Assembly: GCF_014201885.1 (NCBI RefSeq)
Contig: NZ_JACHFN010000003.1
Coordinates: 62,001-126,000, forward strand
DNA length: 64,000 bases
Origin: Deinococcus budaensis
GTDB lineage: Bacteria; Deinococcota; Deinococci; Deinococcales; Deinococcaceae
Direction of reading: 5' to 3'
The notes under the pieces are model-generated. The model had not been told where the DNA came from. It saw nothing but the letters and a program-made list of their open reading frames with translations, and searched no databases. A program made the position numbers and the translations under genes. This document shows, one piece after another, positions 37,940 through 45,527 of the stretch. Each line of letters opens with the position of its first letter. Position 1 is the first letter of the stretch.

Positions 37940-38899
37940 ATGAGTTTTCTGTGGCCCTGGGCGCTGCTGGGCCTGCTGGCGTTGCCGCTGCTGGTATGGG
38001 GCTACCTGCGTGCCTTACCCCGGCCCGCCCGCACGGCGGCGCTGCATCCCGACCTCGCGTTGCTCGCGCAGGCCAGCCGCCGCCCACGTCCGCTGCGGCG
38101 GCACCTGCCCGCGCTGCTGTACCTCGGCGCACTTACGCTGGCGCTGCTGGCGCTGGCCCGGCCCACCGCCCCGTTGCCGCTCCCCGACAACCGCACCGCC
38201 GTGATGCTGGTCATCGACGTGTCGCGCTCGATGGAAGCCGAGGACATCGCGCCCAGCCGCTTCGTGGCCGCGCAGGAGGCGGCGCGCAACTTCGTGAAGT
38301 CGCTCCCCGAAGGCGCCCGGGTGGGCTTGGCCTCCTTTGCCGGGTACGCCGTGCTCAACACCCCGCCCACCGCCCGGCACGAGCGGGTGCTGGCGGCCAT
38401 CGACGGCCTGGGGCTGGCCCGGCGCACCGCCATCGGCGACGGCCTGCTCGAAGGGCTGAACGCCCTGCCCGAACGCGGCCCCGACGCGCCTGCTGCGGGC
38501 GGCGAGCGCCCCCAGGCCGCCATCGTGCTGCTCTCGGACGGGCGCAACAACAGCGGCTCCGAACCGCTCGACGCCGCCGCCCGCGCCCGGCAACTGGCGG
38601 TCAAGGTCTACACCGTCGGGCTGGGCACCGAGAACGGCGATCCTGGCGGCGTGCCCTGGGGCGGCTTCCTGGGCGGCTTCGACGCCGAGACCCTGCGGCA
38701 GATCGCCACGACCACCGGGGGCCGCTACTTCGAGGCCCGCTCGGCCGATCAGCTCAGCTCCATCTACCGCAGCCTGGGCCGCTCGCTGGGCTGGACCGTG
38801 CAGCCGCGCGAGGTCTCGGGACTGCTCGCCGCCCTGGCGGGCCTGCTGCTGCTGGCGAGTCTAGCCGTCTCCGAACTGCTGGTGCGGCGCATCCTGTGA
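37940..38899 (+). CDS. BatA/BatB-like VWA-domain membrane protein, second copy
   Basis: This 319-residue paralogue of the preceding gene has the same layout: two N-terminal helices, a VWA domain with MLVIDVSRSMEAEDI (about residue 89), and a C-terminal helix (LLAALAGLLLLASLAVSELL). GARVGLASFAGYAVLNTPPT and IVLLSDGRNNSG are further VWA features. It ends the operon, followed by a bidirectional terminator. Gene pairs of this kind probably form a membrane complex facing the periplasm. Confidence 0.88.
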   Translation: MSFLWPWALLGLLALPLLVWGYLRALPRPARTAALHPDLALLAQASRRPRPLRRHLPALLYLGALTLALLALARPTAPLPLPDNRTAVMLVIDVSRSMEAEDIAPSRFVAAQEAARNFVKSLPEGARVGLASFAGYAVLNTPPTARHERVLAAIDGLGLARRTAIGDGLLEGLNALPERGPDAPAAGGERPQAAIVLLSDGRNNSGSEPLDAAARARQLAVKVYTVGLGTENGDPGGVPWGGFLGGFDAETLRQIATTTGGRYFEARSADQLSSIYRSLGRSLGWTVQPREVSGLLAALAGLLLLASLAVSELLVRRIL

Positions 38900-38944
38900 G
38901 AGGGCGCAAGCCGCAAGGGTGGGCAGGCACGGCAGAAACGAAAG

Positions 38945-38968
38945 AACCCCGCGCTTGACGGGGTTTTC
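38945..38968. terminator. Bidirectional terminator between the Bat-type operon and tRNA-Met
   Basis: AACCCCG (38945-38951) pairs with CGGGGTT (38959-38965) around a 7-nt loop, with T-rich flanks on both strands. It serves both the plus-strand operon and the minus-strand tRNA gene. Confidence 0.75.
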
Positions 38969-38970
38969 TC

Positions 38971-39047
<77 letters not shown>

Positions 39048-39049
39048 TT

Positions 39050-39078
39050 AAAAAGTTGCCCCGCTGCTTCAGCGGGGG
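39050..39078 (-). terminator. Hairpin with T-run between the two tRNA genes
   Basis: On the minus strand CCCCGCT-GAAGC-AGCGGGG is followed by CAACTTTTT. It could end tRNA-Ala transcription or act as a processing structure upstream of tRNA-Met. Confidence 0.65.
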
Positions 39079-39081
39079 CTT

Positions 39082-39172
<91 letters not shown>

Positions 39173-39187
39173 ATTAGCAACGGACCC

Positions 39188-39877
39188 TCAGCTTGTCAAC
39201 GCCCCACCCGGGCCGCTCCCCTGCTGCGCAGCCAGCCCCACGTAGCCCTCGATCAGGTGAATCACGACCGGGTTGTGGGTGTGGACCCCGTGCGCCTCGC
39301 CGTGGCCGCCCTCGTCGATGAAATGGGCGATCACGGCCGCCTCGCCGTCGCGGGCGAGCAAAAAGGCGCGCTGGCCCACCGCCGCGATGGAGGGCAGCCC
39401 GGTCAGCGCGGCGCGGTGCAGCGCCACCCCCCGGGGCGTCAAGCGCTCCAGACGGTCGGCCAGGCTGCTCTCGCCCGCCATATACACGCTGCGGCGGGCG
39501 TTCAGGGTCAGGTCCTCGCAGAGGCTGCGGATCGCGGCCTCGCCGTAGAGGTGGTAGACGGCCTCGGGGGCAGGGTCGGGCGCCAGCCGCGAGAGGTCAC
39601 GGTCGAGCGCGCCCAGGCGGTCGTCAAAGGAGCGCCGGGCGCGCGCCAGGTACTCGCGGGCGCTGAGCGGCGCGTATTCCAGCGGGTTTTGCCCCATCCG
39701 CGCCGCCAGGCCCCGGCCTTCGAGGCGTTCGAGCGTCTCGTAGATCTTGGGCCGGGGAATGCCCGCCTGCCGGGCCACCCGGGCCGGCACGGCGCGGCCC
39801 AGCGCCAGCAGCGCGGTGTACGCGCGGGCCTCGTATTCGGTCAGCCCGAGCGCTTGCAGGTGGATCACGGCACTCAT
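39188..39877 (-). CDS. TrmB-family transcriptional regulator
   Basis: This 229-residue protein has an N-terminal winged helix of TrmB type: HLQALGLTEYEARAYTALLA, then VPARVARQAGIPRPKIYETL as the recognition unit, and a wing ending NPLEYAPLSAREYLARA. A C-terminal domain of about 130 residues resembles the sugar-binding/phospholipase-D-like half of TrmB proteins (AIRSLCEDLTLNARRSVYMA). It starts at 39877 next to a TATGCT box (39886-39891). Divergent from the amino-acid importer, it may regulate it. Confidence 0.82.
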   Translation of the reverse strand: MSAVIHLQALGLTEYEARAYTALLALGRAVPARVARQAGIPRPKIYETLERLEGRGLAARMGQNPLEYAPLSAREYLARARRSFDDRLGALDRDLSRLAPDPAPEAVYHLYGEAAIRSLCEDLTLNARRSVYMAGESSLADRLERLTPRGVALHRAALTGLPSIAAVGQRAFLLARDGEAAVIAHFIDEGGHGEAHGVHTHNPVVIHLIEGYVGLAAQQGSGPGGALTS

Positions 39878-40111
39878 CTGCGCCCAGCATACGGGAAAAA
39901 GCCCCGGCGCCCGGCCGCGGCCCGCGCCGCTGGCCCCTCCACCCGCCCGCCCTTCATGCGCCCTTGCAAAAGGGACACCCTCCCCGCTCCAGCCCCCGCC
40001 GCACCACATTCGGGCCGGGAGAGGCCCTTTAAGTTCTAAGCCTCGGCGGCCCGGCCCCCGGCCCCCGGCCCCCGCGCCGGACTTTCCCCCTGACCCAGAG
40101 AGGTGTCTTCC

Positions 40112-40930
40112 ATGCGTTCCCTGCTGCTCCTGACCACCCTGGCGCTGGCCCTGACGGCCTGCAAGAACGAGACGCAGTCGTCCACGACCACGGCCTCTCC
40201 CTCCTCCACGGCGTCCTCCACAGCGGCGGGCGTGCCGACCCTGGAACCGGGCGTGCTGAAAGTCGCCATGGAGGGCACCTACCCGCCCTTTACCTTCCGG
40301 GACGAGGCGGGCGAGCTGACCGGCTTCGACGTGGACATCGCGCGGGCGCTGGCCGGGCGGCTGGGGCTGGAGACCGAGTTCGTGCTCACCGAGTGGAGCG
40401 GCATCCTGGGGGGCCTTCAGGCCGACAAGTACGACGTGATTCTCAACCAGGTCGGCATCACGCCCGAGCGGCAGGAAAGCATCGGGTTCAGCCAGCCGTA
40501 CGCCTACAGCCAGCCGCAGATCATCGTGCCGCAGGCGGGCAGCTTCGATCCGCAGTCGCTGGCGGACCTGAAGGGCAAGCGCGTCGGCGTGGGTCTGGGC
40601 AGCAACTTCGAGCAGCAACTGCGCGGGGCGGGCGGGATCGAGGTGGTGACCTACCCCGGCGCTCCCGAGTACCTCGCGGACCTGGCGGCGGGCCGCATCG
40701 ACGCCGCCTACAACGACCGCCTGCTGGTGGGCTACCTCATTCGGCGCGACAACCTGCCGGTGCGCGGCGCGGGCGTGGTGGGCGATCCCGAACCGGTCGG
40801 CGTGGCCTTCAAGAAGACGAACACCGGGCTGGGCGAGGCCATCGACCGCGCGCTGAGTGAACTGCGGGGCAGCGGCGAATACACCGAGATCAGCGAGAAG
40901 TGGTTCGGGCAGGACGTGGGGCAGCCCTGA
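40112..40930 (+). CDS. Amino-acid ABC transporter substrate-binding lipoprotein
   Basis: This 272-residue family-3 solute-binding protein has a signal peptide ending in lipobox LTAC (Cys about residue 17) and a Ser/Thr-rich linker to about 45. The binding domain has AMEGTYPPFTFRDEAGELTG and FDVDIARALAGRLGLETEFV, then DLKGKRVGVGLGSNFEQQL and a C-terminal IDRALSELRGSGEYTEISEK. It resembles cystine or polar-amino-acid binding proteins. AGAGAGGTG precedes the ATG at 40112. The permease follows after 98 bp. Confidence 0.9.
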   Translation: MRSLLLLTTLALALTACKNETQSSTTTASPSSTASSTAAGVPTLEPGVLKVAMEGTYPPFTFRDEAGELTGFDVDIARALAGRLGLETEFVLTEWSGILGGLQADKYDVILNQVGITPERQESIGFSQPYAYSQPQIIVPQAGSFDPQSLADLKGKRVGVGLGSNFEQQLRGAGGIEVVTYPGAPEYLADLAAGRIDAAYNDRLLVGYLIRRDNLPVRGAGVVGDPEPVGVAFKKTNTGLGEAIDRALSELRGSGEYTEISEKWFGQDVGQP

Positions 40931-41015
40931 GCCTGGCTTGAGGGGCCAGCCGTGAGGTGCGGGCCTCGTCTCCGGCCCGGTGCCCGGGATGAGGGCCTGG
41001 CCGGGCGCGCTCTGA

Positions 41016-41021
41016 GACAAT
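41016..41021 (+). promoter_or_regulatory. -10-like box GACAAT before 41029
   Basis: GACAAT lies seven bases before ATG 41029 and overlaps the alternative ATG at 41020, which favours the later start. Confidence 0.35.
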
Positions 41022-41028
41022 GGCCGCC

Positions 41029-41700
41029 ATGATTCCCGAGCCGCTGCAAGCCGTCGGGCGGAGTGCCTGGGAGGCGCTGCCCACCCTGCTCGCCGCCGCG
41101 CCCATCACGTTGGGGTACGCGCTGGCCGCGATGCTGTTCGGGCTGCCGCTGGCGCTGCTGGTCGCGCTGGCGCGGCTCTCGCGCGCGCGGCCGCTGCGGT
41201 GGGTCAGCGGCGTGTACGTCTCCTTTATGCGCGGCACGCCGCTGCTGGTGCAGATTTTCATGCTGTATTACGGGCTGCCCGCCTTTGGCATCAGCGTGAG
41301 TCCGCTGGTGGGCGGCGTGCTGGCGCTGACGCTCAACGCCGCCGCCTACCTCTCGGAGACGATGCGCGCCTCGATCCTGAGCGTGCCGCGGGGCCAGCGG
41401 GAAGCGGCGCTGAGCCTGGGGTTGACCCCCCGGCAGACCCTGCGGCTGATCGTGCTGCCGCAAGCGGCGCGGGTGGCGCTGCCCAGCCTGGGCAACACCC
41501 TGATCGGGCTGGTCAAGGACACGTCGCTGGTGTCGGTGATCACGGTGGTCGAGCTGCTCAGGAGCGCCCAGCTGGTGATCGCGCGGACCTTCGAGCCGTT
41601 CGGGCCGTACCTGGCCGCGGCGCTGATCTACTGGGCGATCAGCAGCGCGCTGGCCTGGGTGCAGCGGCGGCTGGAAGTCCGGCTGTCGCGCCCGGGCTAG
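41029..41700 (+). CDS. Amino-acid ABC transporter permease (His/Glu/Gln type)
   Basis: This 223-residue inner-membrane permease has about five helices, with VSGVYVSFMRGTPLLVQIFM, typical of polar-amino-acid permeases, and the EAA loop in QREAALSLGLTPRQTLRLIV (about 121-140). I choose ATG 41029 on the basis of the GACAAT box; ATG 41020 is possible. No ATPase gene follows, so the importer must borrow one encoded elsewhere. Convergent with the next gene, 11 bp apart. Confidence 0.88.
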   Translation: MIPEPLQAVGRSAWEALPTLLAAAPITLGYALAAMLFGLPLALLVALARLSRARPLRWVSGVYVSFMRGTPLLVQIFMLYYGLPAFGISVSPLVGGVLALTLNAAAYLSETMRASILSVPRGQREAALSLGLTPRQTLRLIVLPQAARVALPSLGNTLIGLVKDTSLVSVITVVELLRSAQLVIARTFEPFGPYLAAALIYWAISSALAWVQRRLEVRLSRPG

Positions 41701-41711
41701 TTCAGGGCAGG

Positions 41712-42614
41712 CTAGGGCTTGAACCCCTGCACACTGACGGTCAGGACGTACCCGCCGCCCTCCTTTTCCCAGGGGCGGATGCCCAGGGTGCCCAGTGCCT
41801 CGCGGCCGTTAAGGTCCCGGAGGCTGTAGGTCACCACCCGCAGCGGGCCGTCGCGAGTGTCGGTCCTGGCTTTCCAGCCGGCTGCCTTGAGTTGCGCGGA
41901 GTAGAAGGCCAGCACCTCGTTGGCGCTGCGCTCCGTCTGCACATGCACGCTGCTGAGCGCGCCGTTGACGGTGGTCACCACCGACCCGCCCTTGACGGTC
42001 GCCTCCGGGAACGCCTTGAGCAGCGGCAGGCTCGAATACGGGCGGGAGGTGGGCGCCTTCTTGATGGACGCGATCTGCTGGTCCCCCACGGGGTTGAGGT
42101 TCAGGTCGAGGTCGGTCCGGCCCTCACGCCCGGACAGGTTGGCGTTGAGAATGAAGTTGGTCTCGCCCTCGCGGTAAAACCCGGCATTGCGGAGGGTCTG
42201 CCCGGTCACGAAGCCGACCGGCTGCCCGTAATTGGGCAGCGGCTTCCAGCCGGTCGCGGCCAGGCTCTGCGTCAGCGCGGCGAGGGCCTGCTCGGCGGAC
42301 AGGGCGCTGGACAGCAGGACGCGGTGCTGCACGAACTGGCCGCCATTGCCGCTGGTCCGCAGGCTGGCGATCACACCCAGGCGCGGGTCGAGGCGCAGGG
42401 GCAGCGTGGCGGGCACGGCGCCGTAGGTCAGCTGCGTGTCGGCGCCCGGCCCGTACATGCTGCCGAACAGCCGCTCGATGACCTGCGCGGCCTGCTCGGG
42501 TGTGGGCGGGGTCGTGGCCTGGACTGTGGGCCGCAACGTGGAAGGGGCGGACTGCGCGAAAACGGGAGCGGACGTGGCGGTGAGCAGCGCGGCCAGCAGC
42601 AGACGTTTGGGCAT
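41712..42614 (-). CDS. Hypothetical exported protein
   Basis: I do not recognise this 300-residue protein. It has a signal peptide (LLLAALLTATSAPVFAQSAP), then a Thr/Pro linker and a domain with two similar halves. The first half has SSALSAEQALAALTQSLAATGWKP and the second ERSANEVLAFYSAQLKAAGWKA; both are helix-plus-GWK units, suggesting an internal duplication. It is probably secreted or periplasmic. A TACGCT box (42621-42626) lies six bases before ATG 42614. Confidence 0.65.
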   Translation of the reverse strand: MPKRLLLAALLTATSAPVFAQSAPSTLRPTVQATTPPTPEQAAQVIERLFGSMYGPGADTQLTYGAVPATLPLRLDPRLGVIASLRTSGNGGQFVQHRVLLSSALSAEQALAALTQSLAATGWKPLPNYGQPVGFVTGQTLRNAGFYREGETNFILNANLSGREGRTDLDLNLNPVGDQQIASIKKAPTSRPYSSLPLLKAFPEATVKGGSVVTTVNGALSSVHVQTERSANEVLAFYSAQLKAAGWKARTDTRDGPLRVVTYSLRDLNGREALGTLGIRPWEKEGGGYVLTVSVQGFKP

Positions 42615-42620
42615 GGGGTC

Positions 42621-42626
42621 AGCGTA
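42621..42626 (-). promoter_or_regulatory. -10-like box TACGCT before 42614
   Basis: TACGCT lies six bases before the ATG of the exported hypothetical protein. Confidence 0.45.
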
Positions 42627-42694
42627 GTGAACGGCGCCGCCGCGCTCCTCCTTCTTTGGGTGGAGGCGGGCCGCGCGGAATCTTGGGCGGGGCC

Positions 42695-44128
42695 TCATCG
42701 CTCGGTCAGGTCAGCCCCTTTCCCCAGCCGCGCCGCCGCCCCCCAGGTCAGCAGCGCCCCCAGCAGCGTGAGGCCGAACGCCAGCGTGAAGGCCGTCTCC
42801 AGGGAGGCCACCCGCGCGATCAAGGCCCCGCCCGCCCCCGCCGCCAGCGCGACCATCAGCACCTCGATGTTGGCGAGCTGCCCCGAGAGCCGCCCCGCCG
42901 CGCCGGGCGCCACGCTCGACAGCGCGAAGAGGGTGTTGCTGTTGTACCCGGCGCCCATGCTCAGGCAGGCCAGGAACCAGCCCGGATAGACGCCCCACAG
43001 CGGCAAGAACCCCAGCACCGCCGCCGCCGTGAGGGCCAGCCCCAGCGCGACCCCCACCATCCCGGCGCGGATGCGCGCGGGCCGCGACGCCGCGCCGAAA
43101 CGCCGCTCCAGCCGGGCCTGCACCCACGACCCCAGCGTCCAGGTTGCTCCGCCCAGACTCAGCACGCCCCCCGCCTGGGTGAGCGTCAGGCCGCGCAGCT
43201 CGTGCAGCGCGAGCGGCAGGAAAGAATTGGCTCCCAGCAGCGCGAAGGCCGCCCACCCCCGCACGACCAGGGCGGCGGGCAGCCCGGGGCGCAGCCGCCA
43301 CAGCCCGGCCGGAAAGAGGCGGCGCGAGGCGAGCACGATGCCCACCAGCCCCAGCGCGACCAGCCCCGCGCCGGGCAGGTCGGGGCGGCGCAGGCCCTCG
43401 ACCAGCGCGCCCGCCGAGACCGCCAGCGCCAGGGCGGGCCACAGCAGGCGGCGGCCTTCTGGCCCGGCCACCTGCTCTGCCACCTCCGCCCGCCGCCCCC
43501 CCCGCAGCGGCAGCACGCACAGCGGCGCGCCCAGCGCCAGCACTGGCAGCAGGCCCCAGAACACCGCGCGCCACGACCAGGCGTCCGCGATCAGGCTGGC
43601 GATCACCGGTCCCAGCAGCGCGGGCAGCAGCCAGGCGCTCGACACCGCCGCGAGCATCCGGGCGCGGGCGGCTTCCGGGTAACGGGCCGTGATCACCGCG
43701 AAGGGCAGCGCGCCCAGTCCCCCGGCCCCCAGCCCCTGAATCAGCCGCCCCAGCACGAAGACGGGCATGGTGGGGGCCAGGCCGCCCACCAGCAGCCCGG
43801 CGGCGAACACCCCCAGCGAGACGGCCGCCCCGAAGGCCAGCCCCCGGCGGTCCGAGAGCAGGCCCGTGAGCACCGCCCCGAACAGGCTGGCAAGCAAGAA
43901 CGCACTCGACGCCCAGCCGTACAGTGCCAGCCCCCGCAACTCGTCCGCCACCCGGGGCAGCACCGTGCCCACCGCCATCGACTCGAAGGCGACGATCAGG
44001 ACCACCAGCAGCAGGCCCGCCCCCAGGGTCCGGGGCGGGGCGGCCTCGGGCGGGGCTGCGGGGACCATGGTCGCGGGAGCCGGCGCTGGCGGAGCAGGGG
44101 CCGGAGAGGATGTCGGAGCGGCGCGCAC
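42695..44128 (-). CDS. MFS transporter, 14-helix-like drug exporter type
   Basis: This 477-residue membrane protein has a 35-residue Ala/Pro-rich cytoplasmic head, then LLLVVLIVAFESMAVGTVLP and many membrane segments. Motif A appears as GLLSDRRGLAFGAAVSLGVF and a motif-C-like LGRLIQGLGAGGLGALPFAV (about 136). The pattern resembles the DHA2 branch of multidrug exporters. Starts GTG 44128; a downstream ATG after the Pro-rich head is possible. Substrate unknown. Confidence 0.82.
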   Translation of the reverse strand: MRAAPTSSPAPAPPAPAPATMVPAAPPEAAPPRTLGAGLLLVVLIVAFESMAVGTVLPRVADELRGLALYGWASSAFLLASLFGAVLTGLLSDRRGLAFGAAVSLGVFAAGLLVGGLAPTMPVFVLGRLIQGLGAGGLGALPFAVITARYPEAARARMLAAVSSAWLLPALLGPVIASLIADAWSWRAVFWGLLPVLALGAPLCVLPLRGGRRAEVAEQVAGPEGRRLLWPALALAVSAGALVEGLRRPDLPGAGLVALGLVGIVLASRRLFPAGLWRLRPGLPAALVVRGWAAFALLGANSFLPLALHELRGLTLTQAGGVLSLGGATWTLGSWVQARLERRFGAASRPARIRAGMVGVALGLALTAAAVLGFLPLWGVYPGWFLACLSMGAGYNSNTLFALSSVAPGAAGRLSGQLANIEVLMVALAAGAGGALIARVASLETAFTLAFGLTLLGALLTWGAAARLGKGADLTER

Positions 44129-44297
44129 GGCGGGTATCCTCGCACATCCGGCGTCCGGCTCCGGCGACCACGGCGGCCCGGCCCAGGAACCAGGCCCCTT
44201 CCGCTTCCGCGGGCAAGCGGACCCAGGGGGCCGCCGGTTGCGGGTCCCTCTCGCCAGGTGGGGGCGTTTCCGGCCTCACCCGGCCTGGGCGCCGCCG

Positions 44298-45251
44298 TCA
44301 GCCTGGCCCGAAGTCCTTGACGTAGGCGCGGCCCAGCAGGGCGTCGCGCAGGGCCTCGGTCGTCAGGGCGGCCGAGCGCCAGGTGAGTTCGCCGTGGCGG
44401 GCCAGGCCCCCGTAACCGCGCAGGGCGTAGGCGGCGAAACTCAGGGCCAGCCACAGGGGCGACGTGGCGTAGCGCCGCCGGATCAGCAGGCTGTTGCGGA
44501 TGTTGTAGTAGTGCCGCTTGGGTTCGAACTTGCCGCGCGGTGCGTGGCCGGGCACGCTGCCATGGTGCCAGATGCGGCTGGCGGGAATCAGGTGCGTCCG
44601 CAGGCCGTGCGACTTGAGCCGCAGGGCATACTCCGTGTCGTCTCCCATGAAAAAGAAGTTGTCCACCGGCACGCCGACCTGGCGCACCACCTCCAGCGGG
44701 ATCAGCACGCCCACGAAGGTGAACATGTCGATGGGCGTGCAGGCCTGGGCGTAGATCTCCGGGCCGAGGGCCGTATCGGCCAGGGTGATCATGTTGAAGC
44801 TGCGCCGGTGGCCCAGATCGTAGGTCCCGTCGCGAGCGAGCACGGCGGTGCAGAGGGCCTCGGCGGTGCCTTCCCACTTCAGCAGCTGCTCGTGGGCGTC
44901 GTCTTCGGCAAAGCAGTCGTCGTCCATCAGCCACACGTGCCGGAAGTCGCCCTCCAGCACCTTGCGGACCCCGTAGGCAAAGCCGTAGGCCCCCCCCAGA
45001 TTCCGGTCCAGCCGCAGGTAAGTGACGCGCTCGTCGGCCGGAATCACCTCGGGCGTCCCGTCGGTCGAGGCGTTGTCGATCACGTAGATGCGCGCCAGCG
45101 GCGCAGTCTGGTTCAGCAGGCTGCGCAGACACTTGACCAGCAAGGCCTTGCGGTTGTAGGTCACGACCACGGCCGCCGTGCCCACGCCCTCCAGCGGGCG
45201 GCGGGCAGGCGCCTGGGCCGGGTAGGGCGGCAGGGGGAAAACGTCGCTCAT
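44298..45251 (-). CDS. Family 2 glycosyltransferase
   Basis: This 317-residue cytoplasmic enzyme has the GT-A fold: TAAVVVTYNRKALLVKCLRS at about residue 26, IDNASTDGTPEVI, and the metal-binding acidic motif VWLMDDDCFAEDDA near residue 105. FFFMGDDTEYALRLKSHGLR later resembles the acceptor-side motif of rhamnosyl- and galactofuranosyl-transferases. It probably extends a surface glycan. No polysaccharide gene cluster surrounds it. Its start overlaps a doubtful upstream reading frame. Confidence 0.85.
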   Translation of the reverse strand: MSDVFPLPPYPAQAPARRPLEGVGTAAVVVTYNRKALLVKCLRSLLNQTAPLARIYVIDNASTDGTPEVIPADERVTYLRLDRNLGGAYGFAYGVRKVLEGDFRHVWLMDDDCFAEDDAHEQLLKWEGTAEALCTAVLARDGTYDLGHRRSFNMITLADTALGPEIYAQACTPIDMFTFVGVLIPLEVVRQVGVPVDNFFFMGDDTEYALRLKSHGLRTHLIPASRIWHHGSVPGHAPRGKFEPKRHYYNIRNSLLIRRRYATSPLWLALSFAAYALRGYGGLARHGELTWRSAALTTEALRDALLGRAYVKDFGPG

Positions 45252-45416
45252 GGGGTCTCCTGGCCTGCCGGGGACAGGCGCCGCCGGGGAGGCGCGGGAG
45301 GAAGTCGGCCGCTCGCTGGGCCGCGCACCCGGCGGGAGCGGGCGCGGTCACGCACGTCGCGCTCACGGGGGCCACGAAGCGGGGGCTGGGAAGAAGACGG
45401 GAGCATGGTCTTGCCC

Positions 45417-45422
45417 AGCCTA
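45417..45422 (-). promoter_or_regulatory. -10-like box TAGGCT upstream of the glycosyltransferase
   Basis: TAGGCT at 45417-45422 precedes an ATG at 45406 by ten bases. It would start a transcript with a leader of about 155 bases for the glycosyltransferase. Confidence 0.3.
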
Positions 45423-45440
45423 TCGCCTGCCGGCGGTGCC

Positions 45441-45485
45441 GCCTGCCTCATTTCTGCCTGCCTCACCTTTGCCTGCCTCACCTTT
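45441..45485. repeat. 15-bp tandem repeat, three units, intergenic
   Basis: Three 15-bp units (45441-45455, 45456-45470, 45471-45485), the last two identical, read GCCTGCCTCACCTTT. They lie between the DUF2339 gene end and the glycosyltransferase start. Confidence 0.85.
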
Positions 45486-45527
45486 GCCCGGCGCCGCTGG
45501 CCTGAAGAAGACCCGGCGCCTCCCCGG

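Noticed and set aside
45248..45406. 52-codon minus-strand ORF overlapping the glycosyltransferase start, with a TAGGCT box upstream
   Set aside because: The translation is Arg/Pro/Ser-rich without any recognisable domain and has no ribosome site. It is more likely leader sequence, so not annotated as a gene.
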